From positions 1 through 8,150 of the forward strand of contig DCIS01000182.1 in NCBI GenBank assembly GCA_002317475.1: DNA of 8,150 nt, read 5' to 3'. The translations under genes were made by a program, and so were the position numbers. Source of the DNA: Prevotellaceae bacterium UBA1720. Lineage in GTDB: Bacteria > Bacteroidota > Bacteroidia > Bacteroidales > Bacteroidaceae. Below are positions 1 to 6,466 of the stretch, piece after piece. Positions within the stretch are counted from its first letter, which is position 1, and every line of letters starts with the position of its first letter. The notes below the pieces were generated by a model that was not told where the DNA came from, did no database searches, and saw only the letters and a list, made by a program, of their open reading frames with translations.

Positions 1-21
1 CGTAATGCCTCTTAATTGCAG

Positions 22-56
22 AAAAAGGAGAATGTAAAGAATTGTGTCACCTTTTT
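22..56 (-). terminator. Weak candidate terminator after the LysR-type gene
   Basis: Read on the minus strand, AAAAAGG (56-50) can pair with CCTTTTT (28-22). After one mismatch the stem gains two more pairs, and the loop is about 15-20 bases. It starts about 30 bases past the LysR-type stop codon, and the distal arm supplies a U run. The stem is A/T-rich and the loop long, so it could be chance. Nothing else is recognisable in bases 1-86. Confidence 0.3.
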
Positions 57-86
57 GAGGTTATCAGGTGCTTTTGCTTTGAGGCC

Positions 87-1004
87 TTATTTCTTCTGAC
101 TTGCCTCCAGCAGGCTCTGATAGTATGGTATGGACTTATTGGCCAGAATGTCCATAAAGACTTTGCAACTCTGCTTTTGACAGACGGTTTTCATCGTGTG
201 TGCATAGTTTTGCATGGTGGCAGGGAGCTCCTTGATGGTTTTGGCCACAAGGTTGGGACGTGAACTGACGGAATGGGGAGACAGGAAGGAAATCATGTTC
301 GTATCCTGCAACAGATTCAGGATGGCACCTACATTGTCAACATGCGCTCTGATGTTGACACGCTCAATGTCCTCGGGGGAAAGGTATTGTTTCAAGGTGC
401 GGAGAGAACCATTGTTACGTTCCGGCAACACCAGACTCTGTCCTGCCAGGTCCTTAATGGAGAGGACGTCACGGCTGGCCAGGGGGTGGGTCTTGCTCAT
501 GACGGCACAGATACGATAACTGTTGATGGGCGTAGACTCAATGCCCTCACCTTCGTTGGCAGTATTGATACTGAAAGCAATATCCAGTTCGTGATTTACC
601 AGCATCTTGTGCAACTCGTGGGTGGGCTTCATGTACATGTTGATGTGCAACTTAGGATAGCGTTTCAACATCTCCGCGATGGCGTAACGTGCGTAAGGTT
701 CCATGGCAGCTGTCAAACCAATATTTAATTGACCAGTAATCAATCCACGAATACCAGACATGTGCTCTTGGCAGGTCTCGAAACTCTTCAATGCCTGACG
801 TGCAAGGGGGAGGAGTTCTTCGCCGGCTTCTGTCAGAGAAACGACATGGGTACTACGCAAGAAAAGTTGTGTGCCCAACTCCTCCTCTAATAGTTTGATT
901 TGCTGAGAGATGGCACTCTGAGAAAGGAAACACTGACGTGATGCCTCCGAGAAGCTGCGTGTTTCTGCCACATTGATGAAGTACCTTAGTTGTCGAATCT
1001 CCAT
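87..1004 (-). CDS. LysR-type transcriptional regulator
   Basis: A 305-residue LysR-family DNA-binding regulator, the usual length for the family. The N-terminal winged helix-turn-helix spans about residues 1-60; residues 18-40 (FSEASRQC, then SQSAISQQIKLLE) are the classic LysR recognition region, followed by LGTQLFLR and LTEAGEELL. A linker helix (about 62-90) leads into the periplasmic-binding-protein-like effector domain (about 91-295, opening GQLNIGL). The effector is not deducible. It is not a typical OxyR by N-terminal sequence, and I see no characteristic redox cysteine pair. The ATG at 1002-1004 is the natural start because the HTH begins at once and the promoter lies just upstream. 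LysR regulators often sit opposite their target, but here the upstream neighbour is manC on the same strand, separated by a terminator, so the target may be the regulator itself or a gene outside the window. Confidence 0.93.
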   Translation of the reverse strand: MEIRQLRYFINVAETRSFSEASRQCFLSQSAISQQIKLLEEELGTQLFLRSTHVVSLTEAGEELLPLARQALKSFETCQEHMSGIRGLITGQLNIGLTAAMEPYARYAIAEMLKRYPKLHINMYMKPTHELHKMLVNHELDIAFSINTANEGEGIESTPINSYRICAVMSKTHPLASRDVLSIKDLAGQSLVLPERNNGSLRTLKQYLSPEDIERVNIRAHVDNVGAILNLLQDTNMISFLSPHSVSSRPNLVAKTIKELPATMQNYAHTMKTVCQKQSCKVFMDILANKSIPYYQSLLEASQKK

Positions 1005-1032
1005 AATATTAGATTATTTGTTTTATCGAGTG

Positions 1033-1040
1033 CAAAGTTA
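1033..1040 (-). promoter_or_regulatory. -7 box of the LysR-type gene
   Basis: The minus strand reads TAACTTTG, an exact fit to the Bacteroidetes TAnnTTTG -7 box, about 29 bases before the start codon. No TTTG lies at the expected 19-21 bp upstream. A weak -33 is compatible with a promoter under regulator control. Confidence 0.55.
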
Positions 1041-1057
1041 TAAATTTTACGTATAAC
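1037..1057. promoter_or_regulatory. Candidate LysR-type operator (dyad with T-N11-A)
   Basis: GTTATA (1037-1042), nine bases, then TATAAC (1052-1057) form a perfect 6-bp inverted repeat. It contains the T-N11-A arrangement (T1041, A1053) typical of LysR-family sites. It overlaps the -7 box of the LysR-type gene by four bases, which fits negative autoregulation. A/T-rich dyads also occur by chance. Confidence 0.5.
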
Positions 1058-1106
1058 TGTTGTACAGGTTGCCAAGATTGTTTTAATAATATTATTAGAT
1101 AGATTA

Positions 1107-1136
1107 ATAGCACGGCATAGTGGAACGCCGTGCTAT
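1107..1136 (-). terminator. Intrinsic-terminator-like hairpin after manC
   Basis: ATAGCACGGC (1107-1116) and GCCGTGCTAT (1127-1136) form a perfect 10-bp stem with a 10-base loop, about 58 bases past the manC stop codon. On the minus strand it is followed by a T/A-rich stretch (TTAATCTATC), not a clean U run. It probably ends the manC transcript and insulates the LysR-type promoter. Confidence 0.75.
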
Positions 1137-1193
1137 CAATAATTGAGTGCCTCCAACTATGTGTCAAAATGGCACAAAGAGAGAGAATGTTGG

Positions 1194-2327
1194 TTATTTC
1201 AGACTTGCTTCTGTGCGCATGCGACGCATCATGGCCTTGTCATTCTTAGGACAGATCATCAGGATGCCATTCTCCTCCACCACGACATAGTCTTTCAGTC
1301 CGCACACTAATGCAAGGTGTCCCTTGGGCAAGCGTACGATATTGCCTTCGCATTGGTAAAGCTGTGCCTCGGTATCTAATACCAGATTGCCATTCTCGTC
1401 GCTGAAATGGTCATTGGCACCTGTGTCCTGATTCGTGTGCAGTGCATCCCAACTGCCGAGGTCGGCCCATCCGAAATGAGCCTTCTGTACACAAACCTCG
1501 TTGTTACCCTCCATGATTCCCATGTCAATATTCAAGTTGGGTAGCATGGCGAAGAGCTCAGGTACGGTCTGCTCCTGCATGTGACTCAGTTCGCTCATCA
1601 TACGTGGCAACTCTACTTGATATTCAGGCACTTTCTTGATAAGGGTGCGCAGGATGGTCTGCACATTGAAAAGGAACAAACCGACATTCCACAGAAACTC
1701 ACCTGTCTGTAGGAACATCTCGGCATATTCGGCAGATGGTTTTTCTGTAAACGATTTAACCTTGAACAGGTCCTCTTGGATGGCCTCGCCCATCTGAATA
1801 TATCCATAGTCCGTGTTGGCTATGGTGGGGGAAAGTCCCATGGTCAGCAGCACATCTTGCTGGCTTACGACATTCAGTCCCAGATTGACGTCGTGCTGGA
1901 AGGCCTGCTCGTTGGTGATCCACTGGTCGGCAGGACTACAGATGATGCTGGCTTGCACATTGCGACGAGCAGCAATAATCAAGGCGCCAACAGCCACGCT
2001 GGCCAATGTTCCTCGGCGAAGAGGTTCTGCTATGATCTGAGAACGTGGTACTTCAGGTAGTTGCTCCGAAACGAGATTAAGGTACTGTTCACAGGTAGAA
2101 ACAAAAATGTTCTCGGGCTTCATGAAAGCAGCGAAGCGGTCGTATGTCTGCTGGAGCAGCGTGCGACCTGTTCCAAATATATCCAGAAATTGTTTGGGTT
2201 TGTCCACCTGGCTGTATGGCCAAAGACGGCTACCTGTTCCTCCAGCCAGAATCAGGCAATATCCTTCTCCGGATGCAGGGGTGTTGGTGGTGTTGGGATT
2301 GGTATCAATAATGTCGTTCAAACTCAT
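1194..2327 (-). CDS. manC: Mannose-1-phosphate guanylyltransferase
   Basis: Cytoplasmic nucleotidyltransferase that joins mannose-1-phosphate and GTP to give GDP-mannose and pyrophosphate, a precursor of mannose and fucose residues in surface glycans. At 377 residues it is the short, monofunctional form, with no C-terminal phosphomannose-isomerase domain. The nucleotide-binding signature LILAGGTGSRLWP lies at residues 25-37, followed by KPKQF with the conserved Lys. Other family landmarks are SPADQW, a KSFTEKP segment, WNVGLFLF, and WADLGSWDAL near the sugar-binding region. A Ser/Thr/Asn-rich extension of about 20 residues precedes the catalytic core. I chose the ATG at 2325-2327. A TTG at 2343-2345 would add six residues but is less likely, because an 8-codon leader ORF ends on this ATG. 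It stands alone on its strand and diverges from the methyltransferase gene. Confidence 0.93.
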   Translation of the reverse strand: MSLNDIIDTNPNTTNTPASGEGYCLILAGGTGSRLWPYSQVDKPKQFLDIFGTGRTLLQQTYDRFAAFMKPENIFVSTCEQYLNLVSEQLPEVPRSQIIAEPLRRGTLASVAVGALIIAARRNVQASIICSPADQWITNEQAFQHDVNLGLNVVSQQDVLLTMGLSPTIANTDYGYIQMGEAIQEDLFKVKSFTEKPSAEYAEMFLQTGEFLWNVGLFLFNVQTILRTLIKKVPEYQVELPRMMSELSHMQEQTVPELFAMLPNLNIDMGIMEGNNEVCVQKAHFGWADLGSWDALHTNQDTGANDHFSDENGNLVLDTEAQLYQCEGNIVRLPKGHLALVCGLKDYVVVEENGILMICPKNDKAMMRRMRTEASLK

Positions 2328-2350
2328 AGTACTTGTTTTGTGCAATTCAT
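2324..2350 (-). CDS. Possible 8-codon leader ORF overlapping the manC start
   Basis: On the minus strand an ATG at 2348-2350 opens an ORF encoding MNCTKQVL. Its TGA stop (2324-2326) shares bases with the manC ATG in an ATGA overlap, the arrangement seen in translational coupling. It is too short to judge by coding statistics and could be chance. No Shine-Dalgarno sequence is expected or seen, as is usual in Bacteroidetes. Confidence 0.25.
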   Translation of the reverse strand: MNCTKQVL

Positions 2351-2417
2351 GGTCTGGAGTGCGATTTTCAGGTGGGATTCTTGGTTTTTGAGTAGCGCTC
2401 CTTTTCTTTTTCTTTTG

Positions 2418-2449
2418 CTAATGTAGTAACAATCCTTGGATAGACCAAA
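2418..2449 (-). promoter_or_regulatory. Candidate manC promoter
   Basis: On the minus strand TTTG (2446-2449) is followed after exactly 20 bp by TACATTAG (2418-2425), one mismatch from TAnnTTTG. Transcription would start near 2411, giving a leader of about 84 bases that begins with a purine-rich GAAAAAGAAAAGGAG stretch. Confidence 0.5.
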
Positions 2450-2505
2450 AACTAACCCATGATTTGACATATTTTAAGCTGAATTGTGCAATCGGTATGA
2501 CAAAG

Positions 2506-2537
2506 TTTGCAAATTCCATCCTTATTGTCTATATTTG
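2506..2537 (+). promoter_or_regulatory. Promoter of the THUMP-like methyltransferase gene
   Basis: TTTG (2506-2509) and TATATTTG (2530-2537) are separated by exactly 20 bp, an exact match to the Bacteroidetes -33/-7 pattern. Transcription should begin near 2544, leaving a leader of about 14 bases before the ATG at 2558. A TTG start at 2507 would lie inside the -33 box and so is ruled out for this transcript. Confidence 0.8.
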
Positions 2538-2557
2538 CATCTTATAAAAGAAGGTGC

Positions 2558-3781
2558 ATGACAAGCGAAGAATTTATATCTGTACATCGCCTTGACGATG
2601 TCCGCAAACTGGCTTTGAAGAAAAGTCCGGAAGTAGTGGATGTGGCATGGTGTCTGCAGCAGATTGAGGGCTGGCAACTGGCAAGAAAGAAGCTGCCTCG
2701 ATGGGCAGAGGCTGATGGTACATTGTGGTTTCCGCCACGCCTTTCGGTGGAACAATGCAGCAGCGAGGCAACAGCCCATTACAAGCAGCAACTTGTGAAG
2801 CGATTGATTCCTGATGGTTTTCGTAGCAGCATGATGGATCTGACGGGTGGGTTTGGCATAGACTTCAGCTATATTGCCCCTTTGTTTTCCAAAGCTACTT
2901 ATGTGGAATGTCAAGCGCATTTGTGTGACATTGCCAAGCACAACTTCCCCCTCCTTGGCCTCTCACATGCAGAAGTGGTTCATTCTGATTGCATCTCTGC
3001 TGAAAAGGATGCAGATTTGATATTTATGGATCCTGCCCGTCGTGATGCCGTTGGTCGGAAGACGGTTGCCATTCAGGATTGTACCCCTAATGTGGAGGAG
3101 ATGCAGGAACATTTGCTCTCGCGCGTACGATACCTTATTATTAAGTTCTCTCCCATGCTGGATATCGCTCAGGCTTTGCGTGTCCTGCATCGTGTGGTCG
3201 AGGTTCATGTGGTAAGTGTGAAAGGGGAATGCAAGGAACTGCTTCTGGTGATGAAGGGATATAAAGGGGAGGAGGAAAGTCAGCCTTGTGAGGAGAGCAC
3301 CGCCCTTTCATCTCTCCAATACCATTGTGTCAACCTTGAAACGGAAGATGCCCCATTAGTGTGTCCGGCTTCAGAACGCAACACGGCTCCCGTGATTGCA
3401 GAGGTGTCGTCAGCGACTATGCAAGGCTATCTTTTTGAACCCAATACCAGTATCCTCAAGGCTGGCTGCCAGGATACACTTTGCCAACTGTACGGAATCA
3501 GGAAGTTGCATCCTTGTAGCAATCTTTTCATCGGTGACCATCCGCTTGATGCCTTTCCCGGACGTCAATTTGTGATTGTGTCTGTAAGCGATTTTAATAA
3601 AAAAGGGTTGAAAACCCTACTGCAAGATGTCAAACAAGCCAATCTGACGACTCGCAATTTCCCAACTGCTGTTGCCGATCTTCGCAAGAAATTGAAACTG
3701 CAGGAGGGTGGGGAATACTATCTCTTCGCCACTACGCTTCATGACGGTTCGCATGCATTAGTAAAAGCAAGACGTGAGTGA
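2558..3781 (+). CDS. Class I SAM-dependent methyltransferase with THUMP-like C-terminal domain
   Basis: A 407-residue soluble protein of the Bacteroidetes family annotated as THUMP-like domain methyltransferase. The N-terminal 90 residues are helical. A Rossmann methyltransferase fold follows: SAM-binding motif I is DLTGGFGID (residues 94-102), the acidic end of strand 2 is probably YVECQ (115-119), and the motif IV position is FMDPARR (156-162), where DPAR takes the place of the catalytic (D/N)PP(Y/F) loop of amino- and RNA-methyltransferases. The last 80-90 residues (from about LYGIRKLHP) match the THUMP-like domain, which suggests an RNA substrate, perhaps tRNA, but the substrate is not known to me. 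The ATG at 2558 is preferred over the upstream in-frame TTG at 2507 because the promoter overlaps that TTG; AAGAAGG lies just before it. The gene is monocistronic and converges on the OmpA genes. Confidence 0.88.
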   Translation: MTSEEFISVHRLDDVRKLALKKSPEVVDVAWCLQQIEGWQLARKKLPRWAEADGTLWFPPRLSVEQCSSEATAHYKQQLVKRLIPDGFRSSMMDLTGGFGIDFSYIAPLFSKATYVECQAHLCDIAKHNFPLLGLSHAEVVHSDCISAEKDADLIFMDPARRDAVGRKTVAIQDCTPNVEEMQEHLLSRVRYLIIKFSPMLDIAQALRVLHRVVEVHVVSVKGECKELLLVMKGYKGEEESQPCEESTALSSLQYHCVNLETEDAPLVCPASERNTAPVIAEVSSATMQGYLFEPNTSILKAGCQDTLCQLYGIRKLHPCSNLFIGDHPLDAFPGRQFVIVSVSDFNKKGLKTLLQDVKQANLTTRNFPTAVADLRKKLKLQEGGEYYLFATTLHDGSHALVKARRE

Positions 3782-3866
3782 AAATTAACCAGGTAATTCA
3801 CAAGATTAATATGAGAATAAAGGGAACTTTTCCCGTGTTGTATACAGTATATTAGTGTTTATTTCG

Positions 3867-3874
3867 TATCTTTG
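3867..3874 (+). promoter_or_regulatory. Solitary -7-like box in the intergenic gap
   Basis: TATCTTTG matches TAnnTTTG exactly and forms part of the perfect 10-bp palindrome CTTTGCAAAG (3870-3879). There is no TTTG 19-21 bp upstream and no plausible gene downstream on this strand before the hairpin at 4052. If active, it would produce a non-coding transcript of about 200 bases through the ACGT array. Confidence 0.35.
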
Positions 3875-3923
3875 CAAAGTGAATCAACATTATGTAGTTT
3901 TGCTAATGTGTTTATTATCCATT

Positions 3924-4010
3924 ACGTACAAACAACGTACAAACAACGTATAAACAACGTACGTTTACGTAGGCTATACGTAGTCTGTACGGTGTCTGTA
4001 CGTAGAAAGT
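3924..4010. repeat. Phased ACGT-box array, eight units of about 11 bp
   Basis: ACG(T/G) boxes start at 3924, 3935, 3946, 3957, 3967, 3978, 3989 and 4000, so the spacing is 11, 11, 11, 10, 11, 11, 11. Units 1 and 2 are identical (ACGTACAAACA), unit 3 differs by one base, unit 4 is one base short and contains an extra ACGT at 3961, unit 7 has ACGG, and units 6 and 7 share a TCTGT tail. The repeat lies in the 324-base gap 3782-4105 between convergent genes. Near-helical spacing puts each box on about the same face of DNA. It may be a protein-binding array, a dispersed intergenic repeat, or a decaying tandem repeat. Confidence 0.8.
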
Positions 4011-4051
4011 AGGCAAAAAATCAACGTGCTAACCTTGACTAACATTACAGA

Positions 4052-4084
4052 ATAAAGGCTGACTCTTTTGGAATCAGCCTTTAT
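4052..4084. terminator. Bidirectional terminator hairpin between convergent genes
   Basis: Arms 4052-4065 (ATAAAGGCTGACTC) and 4071-4084 (GAATCAGCCTTTAT) pair over 14 positions with one C-A mismatch, around a 5-base loop. The A/T-rich outer pairs give U-containing tails in both directions. It lies 22 bases past the stop codon of the downstream OmpA gene and on the plus side could end transcription from the methyltransferase or from the solitary promoter. Confidence 0.8.
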
Positions 4085-4105
4085 AATATAATAAGGTATG
4101 GTCGC

Positions 4106-5245
4106 TTACTTTACGCGATAGCGAACTTCCTCTGTGCGATACTTCTTGACTGTGTACTTGTCCTGTACATCCTTAACACCAGTAGCGGTGATGATGCTGA
4201 CACGGTTCTTGTCGTTCTCCTCGAAAGGCTGAACGGTATCACCAAAGTACTCAGCGGTGATGATGTCACCGTTTACACCAGCATCCTTGAGAGCCTGAAC
4301 GGCCTTCTCGCTACGCTGCTGAGAGTATTCCATGTTGATCTTGGGGTTACCTGTACCTGCATCTGCGTAAGACTTAACGGTAACCTTACACTCGCGGTGA
4401 TCCTTCAGGAAAGCACCGATCTTTGCCAACTGCTGGTCAGCATCGATATAGTCACTCTCGCGAATCTCATAGAATACGTTCCAAGCAATGGTACCGCCCT
4501 CTACACGGGGAGAATATGCATCCTCATTATACCAGATGGTATCAATACGGGTTGCCCACTCCTCAACTGGTTCGGGAACGGGGATAGCCTTGTAACCAAA
4601 CTTGAAGGTCAAACCGAGCTGTGCAGTCATCTGCCAATCATCCTTCTCGTTGATCTTGCTGTTGTAACGGTCAGAGAGACTGTTTGCTGTAATTTCAGCA
4701 TTCACGCTGAGGTTCTTGCAGATGTTGTAATCCAGCTGAGCACCTACGCGAGCATTGTGGCTCAGGCGTGTACCCTTCCATGCAAGTGGCATGACATTCT
4801 TCATGGCATAAGCCTCATCGTTGTCCCATGCTGTGTTCAAACCAAGACCACCAATCAGATAAAGGTTCAAGGGGTAGTAGTTTTTCTTGCCAAAGAGGGT
4901 AACCATGTTCAGCATCAGGTCGAGATCAGTGGTAGCATATTTGTACTCATACTTCTGATCCATAGAGCTGTTCTTGAATGCACCCTTGTTCCAGAGGCCA
5001 TTGACGTGCAAGCGTGCACCAACAACTGGAGTGAACCAGGCACCAATACCAAGACCTGCAGTCTGGGTAATCAACTTTGTGTTGTCATAGTTGGTGAAGG
5101 TTGTCTGGGCACCTCCCGAAACACCTACAAAGACATGGGGGAAGGGCTTGTAATCAAGACCTTCATTCTCTGCGTCCTGAGCTAATACAGGAACAGCGCA
5201 AGTAGCTAAAGCTGCTACAGCAAAGAGTTTTTTGAACATCTTCAT
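4106..5245 (-). CDS. OmpA-family outer membrane protein, downstream paralogue
   Basis: A 379-residue outer-membrane porin-like protein that probably anchors the outer membrane to peptidoglycan. Residues 1-22 are a signal peptide (MKMFKK, hydrophobic core, PVLA) cleaved before Q23. Residues about 35-218 carry alternating aromatic/hydrophobic strands typical of an eight-stranded beta-barrel (for example YYPLNLYLIGGLGLNTAW, ending LGLTFKFGYK). A Pro/Glu-rich linker (220-232) leads to a periplasmic OmpA-like domain (about 250-356): SYAD, NMEYSQQRSEKAVQAL and DKNRVSII. D295 and R311 align with the Asp and Arg that contact diaminopimelate in Acinetobacter OmpA. The usual GR before NRRV is absent and that loop is short. 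A tail of about 24 charged residues follows. It starts 33 bases after the upstream paralogue's stop codon and is probably co-transcribed with it. The arrangement resembles P. gingivalis Pgm6/Pgm7, which form a heterotrimer. Confidence 0.9.
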   Translation of the reverse strand: MKMFKKLFAVAALATCAVPVLAQDAENEGLDYKPFPHVFVGVSGGAQTTFTNYDNTKLITQTAGLGIGAWFTPVVGARLHVNGLWNKGAFKNSSMDQKYEYKYATTDLDLMLNMVTLFGKKNYYPLNLYLIGGLGLNTAWDNDEAYAMKNVMPLAWKGTRLSHNARVGAQLDYNICKNLSVNAEITANSLSDRYNSKINEKDDWQMTAQLGLTFKFGYKAIPVPEPVEEWATRIDTIWYNEDAYSPRVEGGTIAWNVFYEIRESDYIDADQQLAKIGAFLKDHRECKVTVKSYADAGTGNPKINMEYSQQRSEKAVQALKDAGVNGDIITAEYFGDTVQPFEENDKNRVSIITATGVKDVQDKYTVKKYRTEEVRYRVK

Positions 5246-5278
5246 TGCTTGTAATTATTTTAAGGTTATTTTATATGC

Positions 5279-6421
5279 TTAGTTTGCACGAACCTGAGTC
5301 TCCTCGGTGCGGAACTTCTTGACGGTCTGCTTGTCCTTTACATCCTTCAGACCAGTAGCGGTAATGATGGTCACGCGGTTCTTGTCGTTGTCAGCAAAAG
5401 GTTGAACGGTATCACCGAAATACTCGGCCTTGATCAGAGCGCTGCTTACACCAGCCTCGGTCAGTGCAGCAACAGCTTTCTCGTTACGCTGCTTAGAGTA
5501 CTCCATATTGATCTCGGGGTTTCCTGTACCAGCATCAGCGTATGACTTAACGGTAATCTTACATTCGCGGTGATCTTTCAGGAAAGCACCAATCTTTGCC
5601 AACTGCTGATCAGCGTCAGTGTAGTCACTCTCGCGAATCTCGTAGAATACGTTCCAGGAAATGTTGCCAGTCTCAACACGGTCAATGTATTTGTCCTCGT
5701 TGTACCAGATTGTATCCACACGGGGTACCCATACCTCTTCAACAACGCGCTCAACCTTCTTGTGGCCGAACTTGTAGTTCAAACCTGCCAAAACCAGAAG
5801 CTGGTCGTTCTCTGAGGCAAAAGTCTCTTGCTGACCTGCGTGCATGTTGTAAGTGCTCTCCAAATTTACAGCGATGTTGCGAGTAATATCATACTCTACC
5901 TGCAAACCGATGCGACCATTGAAAGCGTTGCGGGGTGACTTGTCTGTGTGGTTCAGACGGTAAGCCTGGCTTGCCAGATCTGCAGCCTCGTCGTTATTCC
6001 AAGCGTGGTACAGACCAAGACCTCCAATGAAGTATACGTTGAGGGGGTAGTAATCCTTGCCACCGAATACGTTGCAGAGATTAACCAATACGTCTGCACT
6101 TGTGGTCAGATAGTTGTAGTTGTAGTAACCTGTAGGCTGACCAGACAGAACAGAAGCAGCAGCACCCTTGTTGAATGCACCATTGAGGTTCAGACGAGCA
6201 CCAACCTCGGGGTTGAAGAAACGACCTACTGAGATGGCAGCTGTGGGGGTGATAGTCTTCCAGTTGTTGAAATACTTGTTGAATGTGTCCTGAATACCTC
6301 CCTGTACTCCTACAAACCAGTAGGGAGTGGGCTCGTACTCTCTTTCAACCTCTTGTGCTGAGATTGATGCTGAGATGCTGAACATCAGCATTGCTAAAGC
6401 GATAATCTTCTTCATTTTCAT
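5279..6421 (-). CDS. OmpA-family outer membrane protein, upstream paralogue
   Basis: A 380-residue paralogue of the neighbouring OmpA-family protein and the first gene of the pair. The signal peptide is residues 1-22 (MKMKK, hydrophobic core, SISA), cleaved before Q23. The beta-barrel spans about 33-219 (YWFVGVQGG at the start, YYPLNVYFIGGLGLYHAW in the middle, LAGLNYKFGHK as a last strand). A Glu/Val-rich linker precedes the OmpA-like periplasmic domain (about 251-357), with D296 and R312 in the peptidoglycan-contact positions. From RVDTIWY onward the two proteins are about 80% identical by eye, whereas the barrels are much more divergent. The segment WNVFYEIRESDY to HREC is almost unchanged. 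The ATG at 6419-6421 is followed by a second ATG two codons later; either gives a functional signal peptide. Transcription is probably from the promoter at 6467-6498. Confidence 0.9.
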   Translation of the reverse strand: MKMKKIIALAMLMFSISASISAQEVEREYEPTPYWFVGVQGGIQDTFNKYFNNWKTITPTAAISVGRFFNPEVGARLNLNGAFNKGAAASVLSGQPTGYYNYNYLTTSADVLVNLCNVFGGKDYYPLNVYFIGGLGLYHAWNNDEAADLASQAYRLNHTDKSPRNAFNGRIGLQVEYDITRNIAVNLESTYNMHAGQQETFASENDQLLVLAGLNYKFGHKKVERVVEEVWVPRVDTIWYNEDKYIDRVETGNISWNVFYEIRESDYTDADQQLAKIGAFLKDHRECKITVKSYADAGTGNPEINMEYSKQRNEKAVAALTEAGVSSALIKAEYFGDTVQPFADNDKNRVTIITATGLKDVKDKQTVKKFRTEETQVRAN

Positions 6422-6466
6422 TCTTATTTTAATTTGTTTTTTACGGATTATGCGTATAATAGTTTA

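Noticed and set aside
1049..1056. ACGTATAA shared by the LysR-type promoter and one unit of the ACGT array (3946-3953)
   Set aside because: A single shared A/T-rich 8-mer is not significant in a window of this size.
2380..2395. GGTGGGATTCTTGG resembling the leader motif at 6606 and 7811
   Set aside because: The match is interrupted by an inserted base, the following bases do not agree, and it lies on the non-transcribed strand of the manC leader.
3822..3834. GGGAA-CTT-TTCCC hairpin after the methyltransferase gene
   Set aside because: The 5-bp stem with a 3-base loop and no U run is too weak for a terminator call; the hairpin at 4052-4084 is far better.
3906..3953. A 15-codon ORF starting upstream of and running into the ACGT array
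   Set aside because: Most of its codons are the repeat itself, and nothing supports translation.
3924..4010. CRISPR array
   Set aside because: The period is only about 11 bp, with no long repeats or unique spacers and no cas genes nearby.
4397..5185. A 262-codon open frame antisense to the downstream OmpA gene
   Set aside because: It mirrors the OmpA gene with signal peptide, barrel and OmpA-like domain. A similar shorter shadow appears under the other paralogue, as expected for an artefact.
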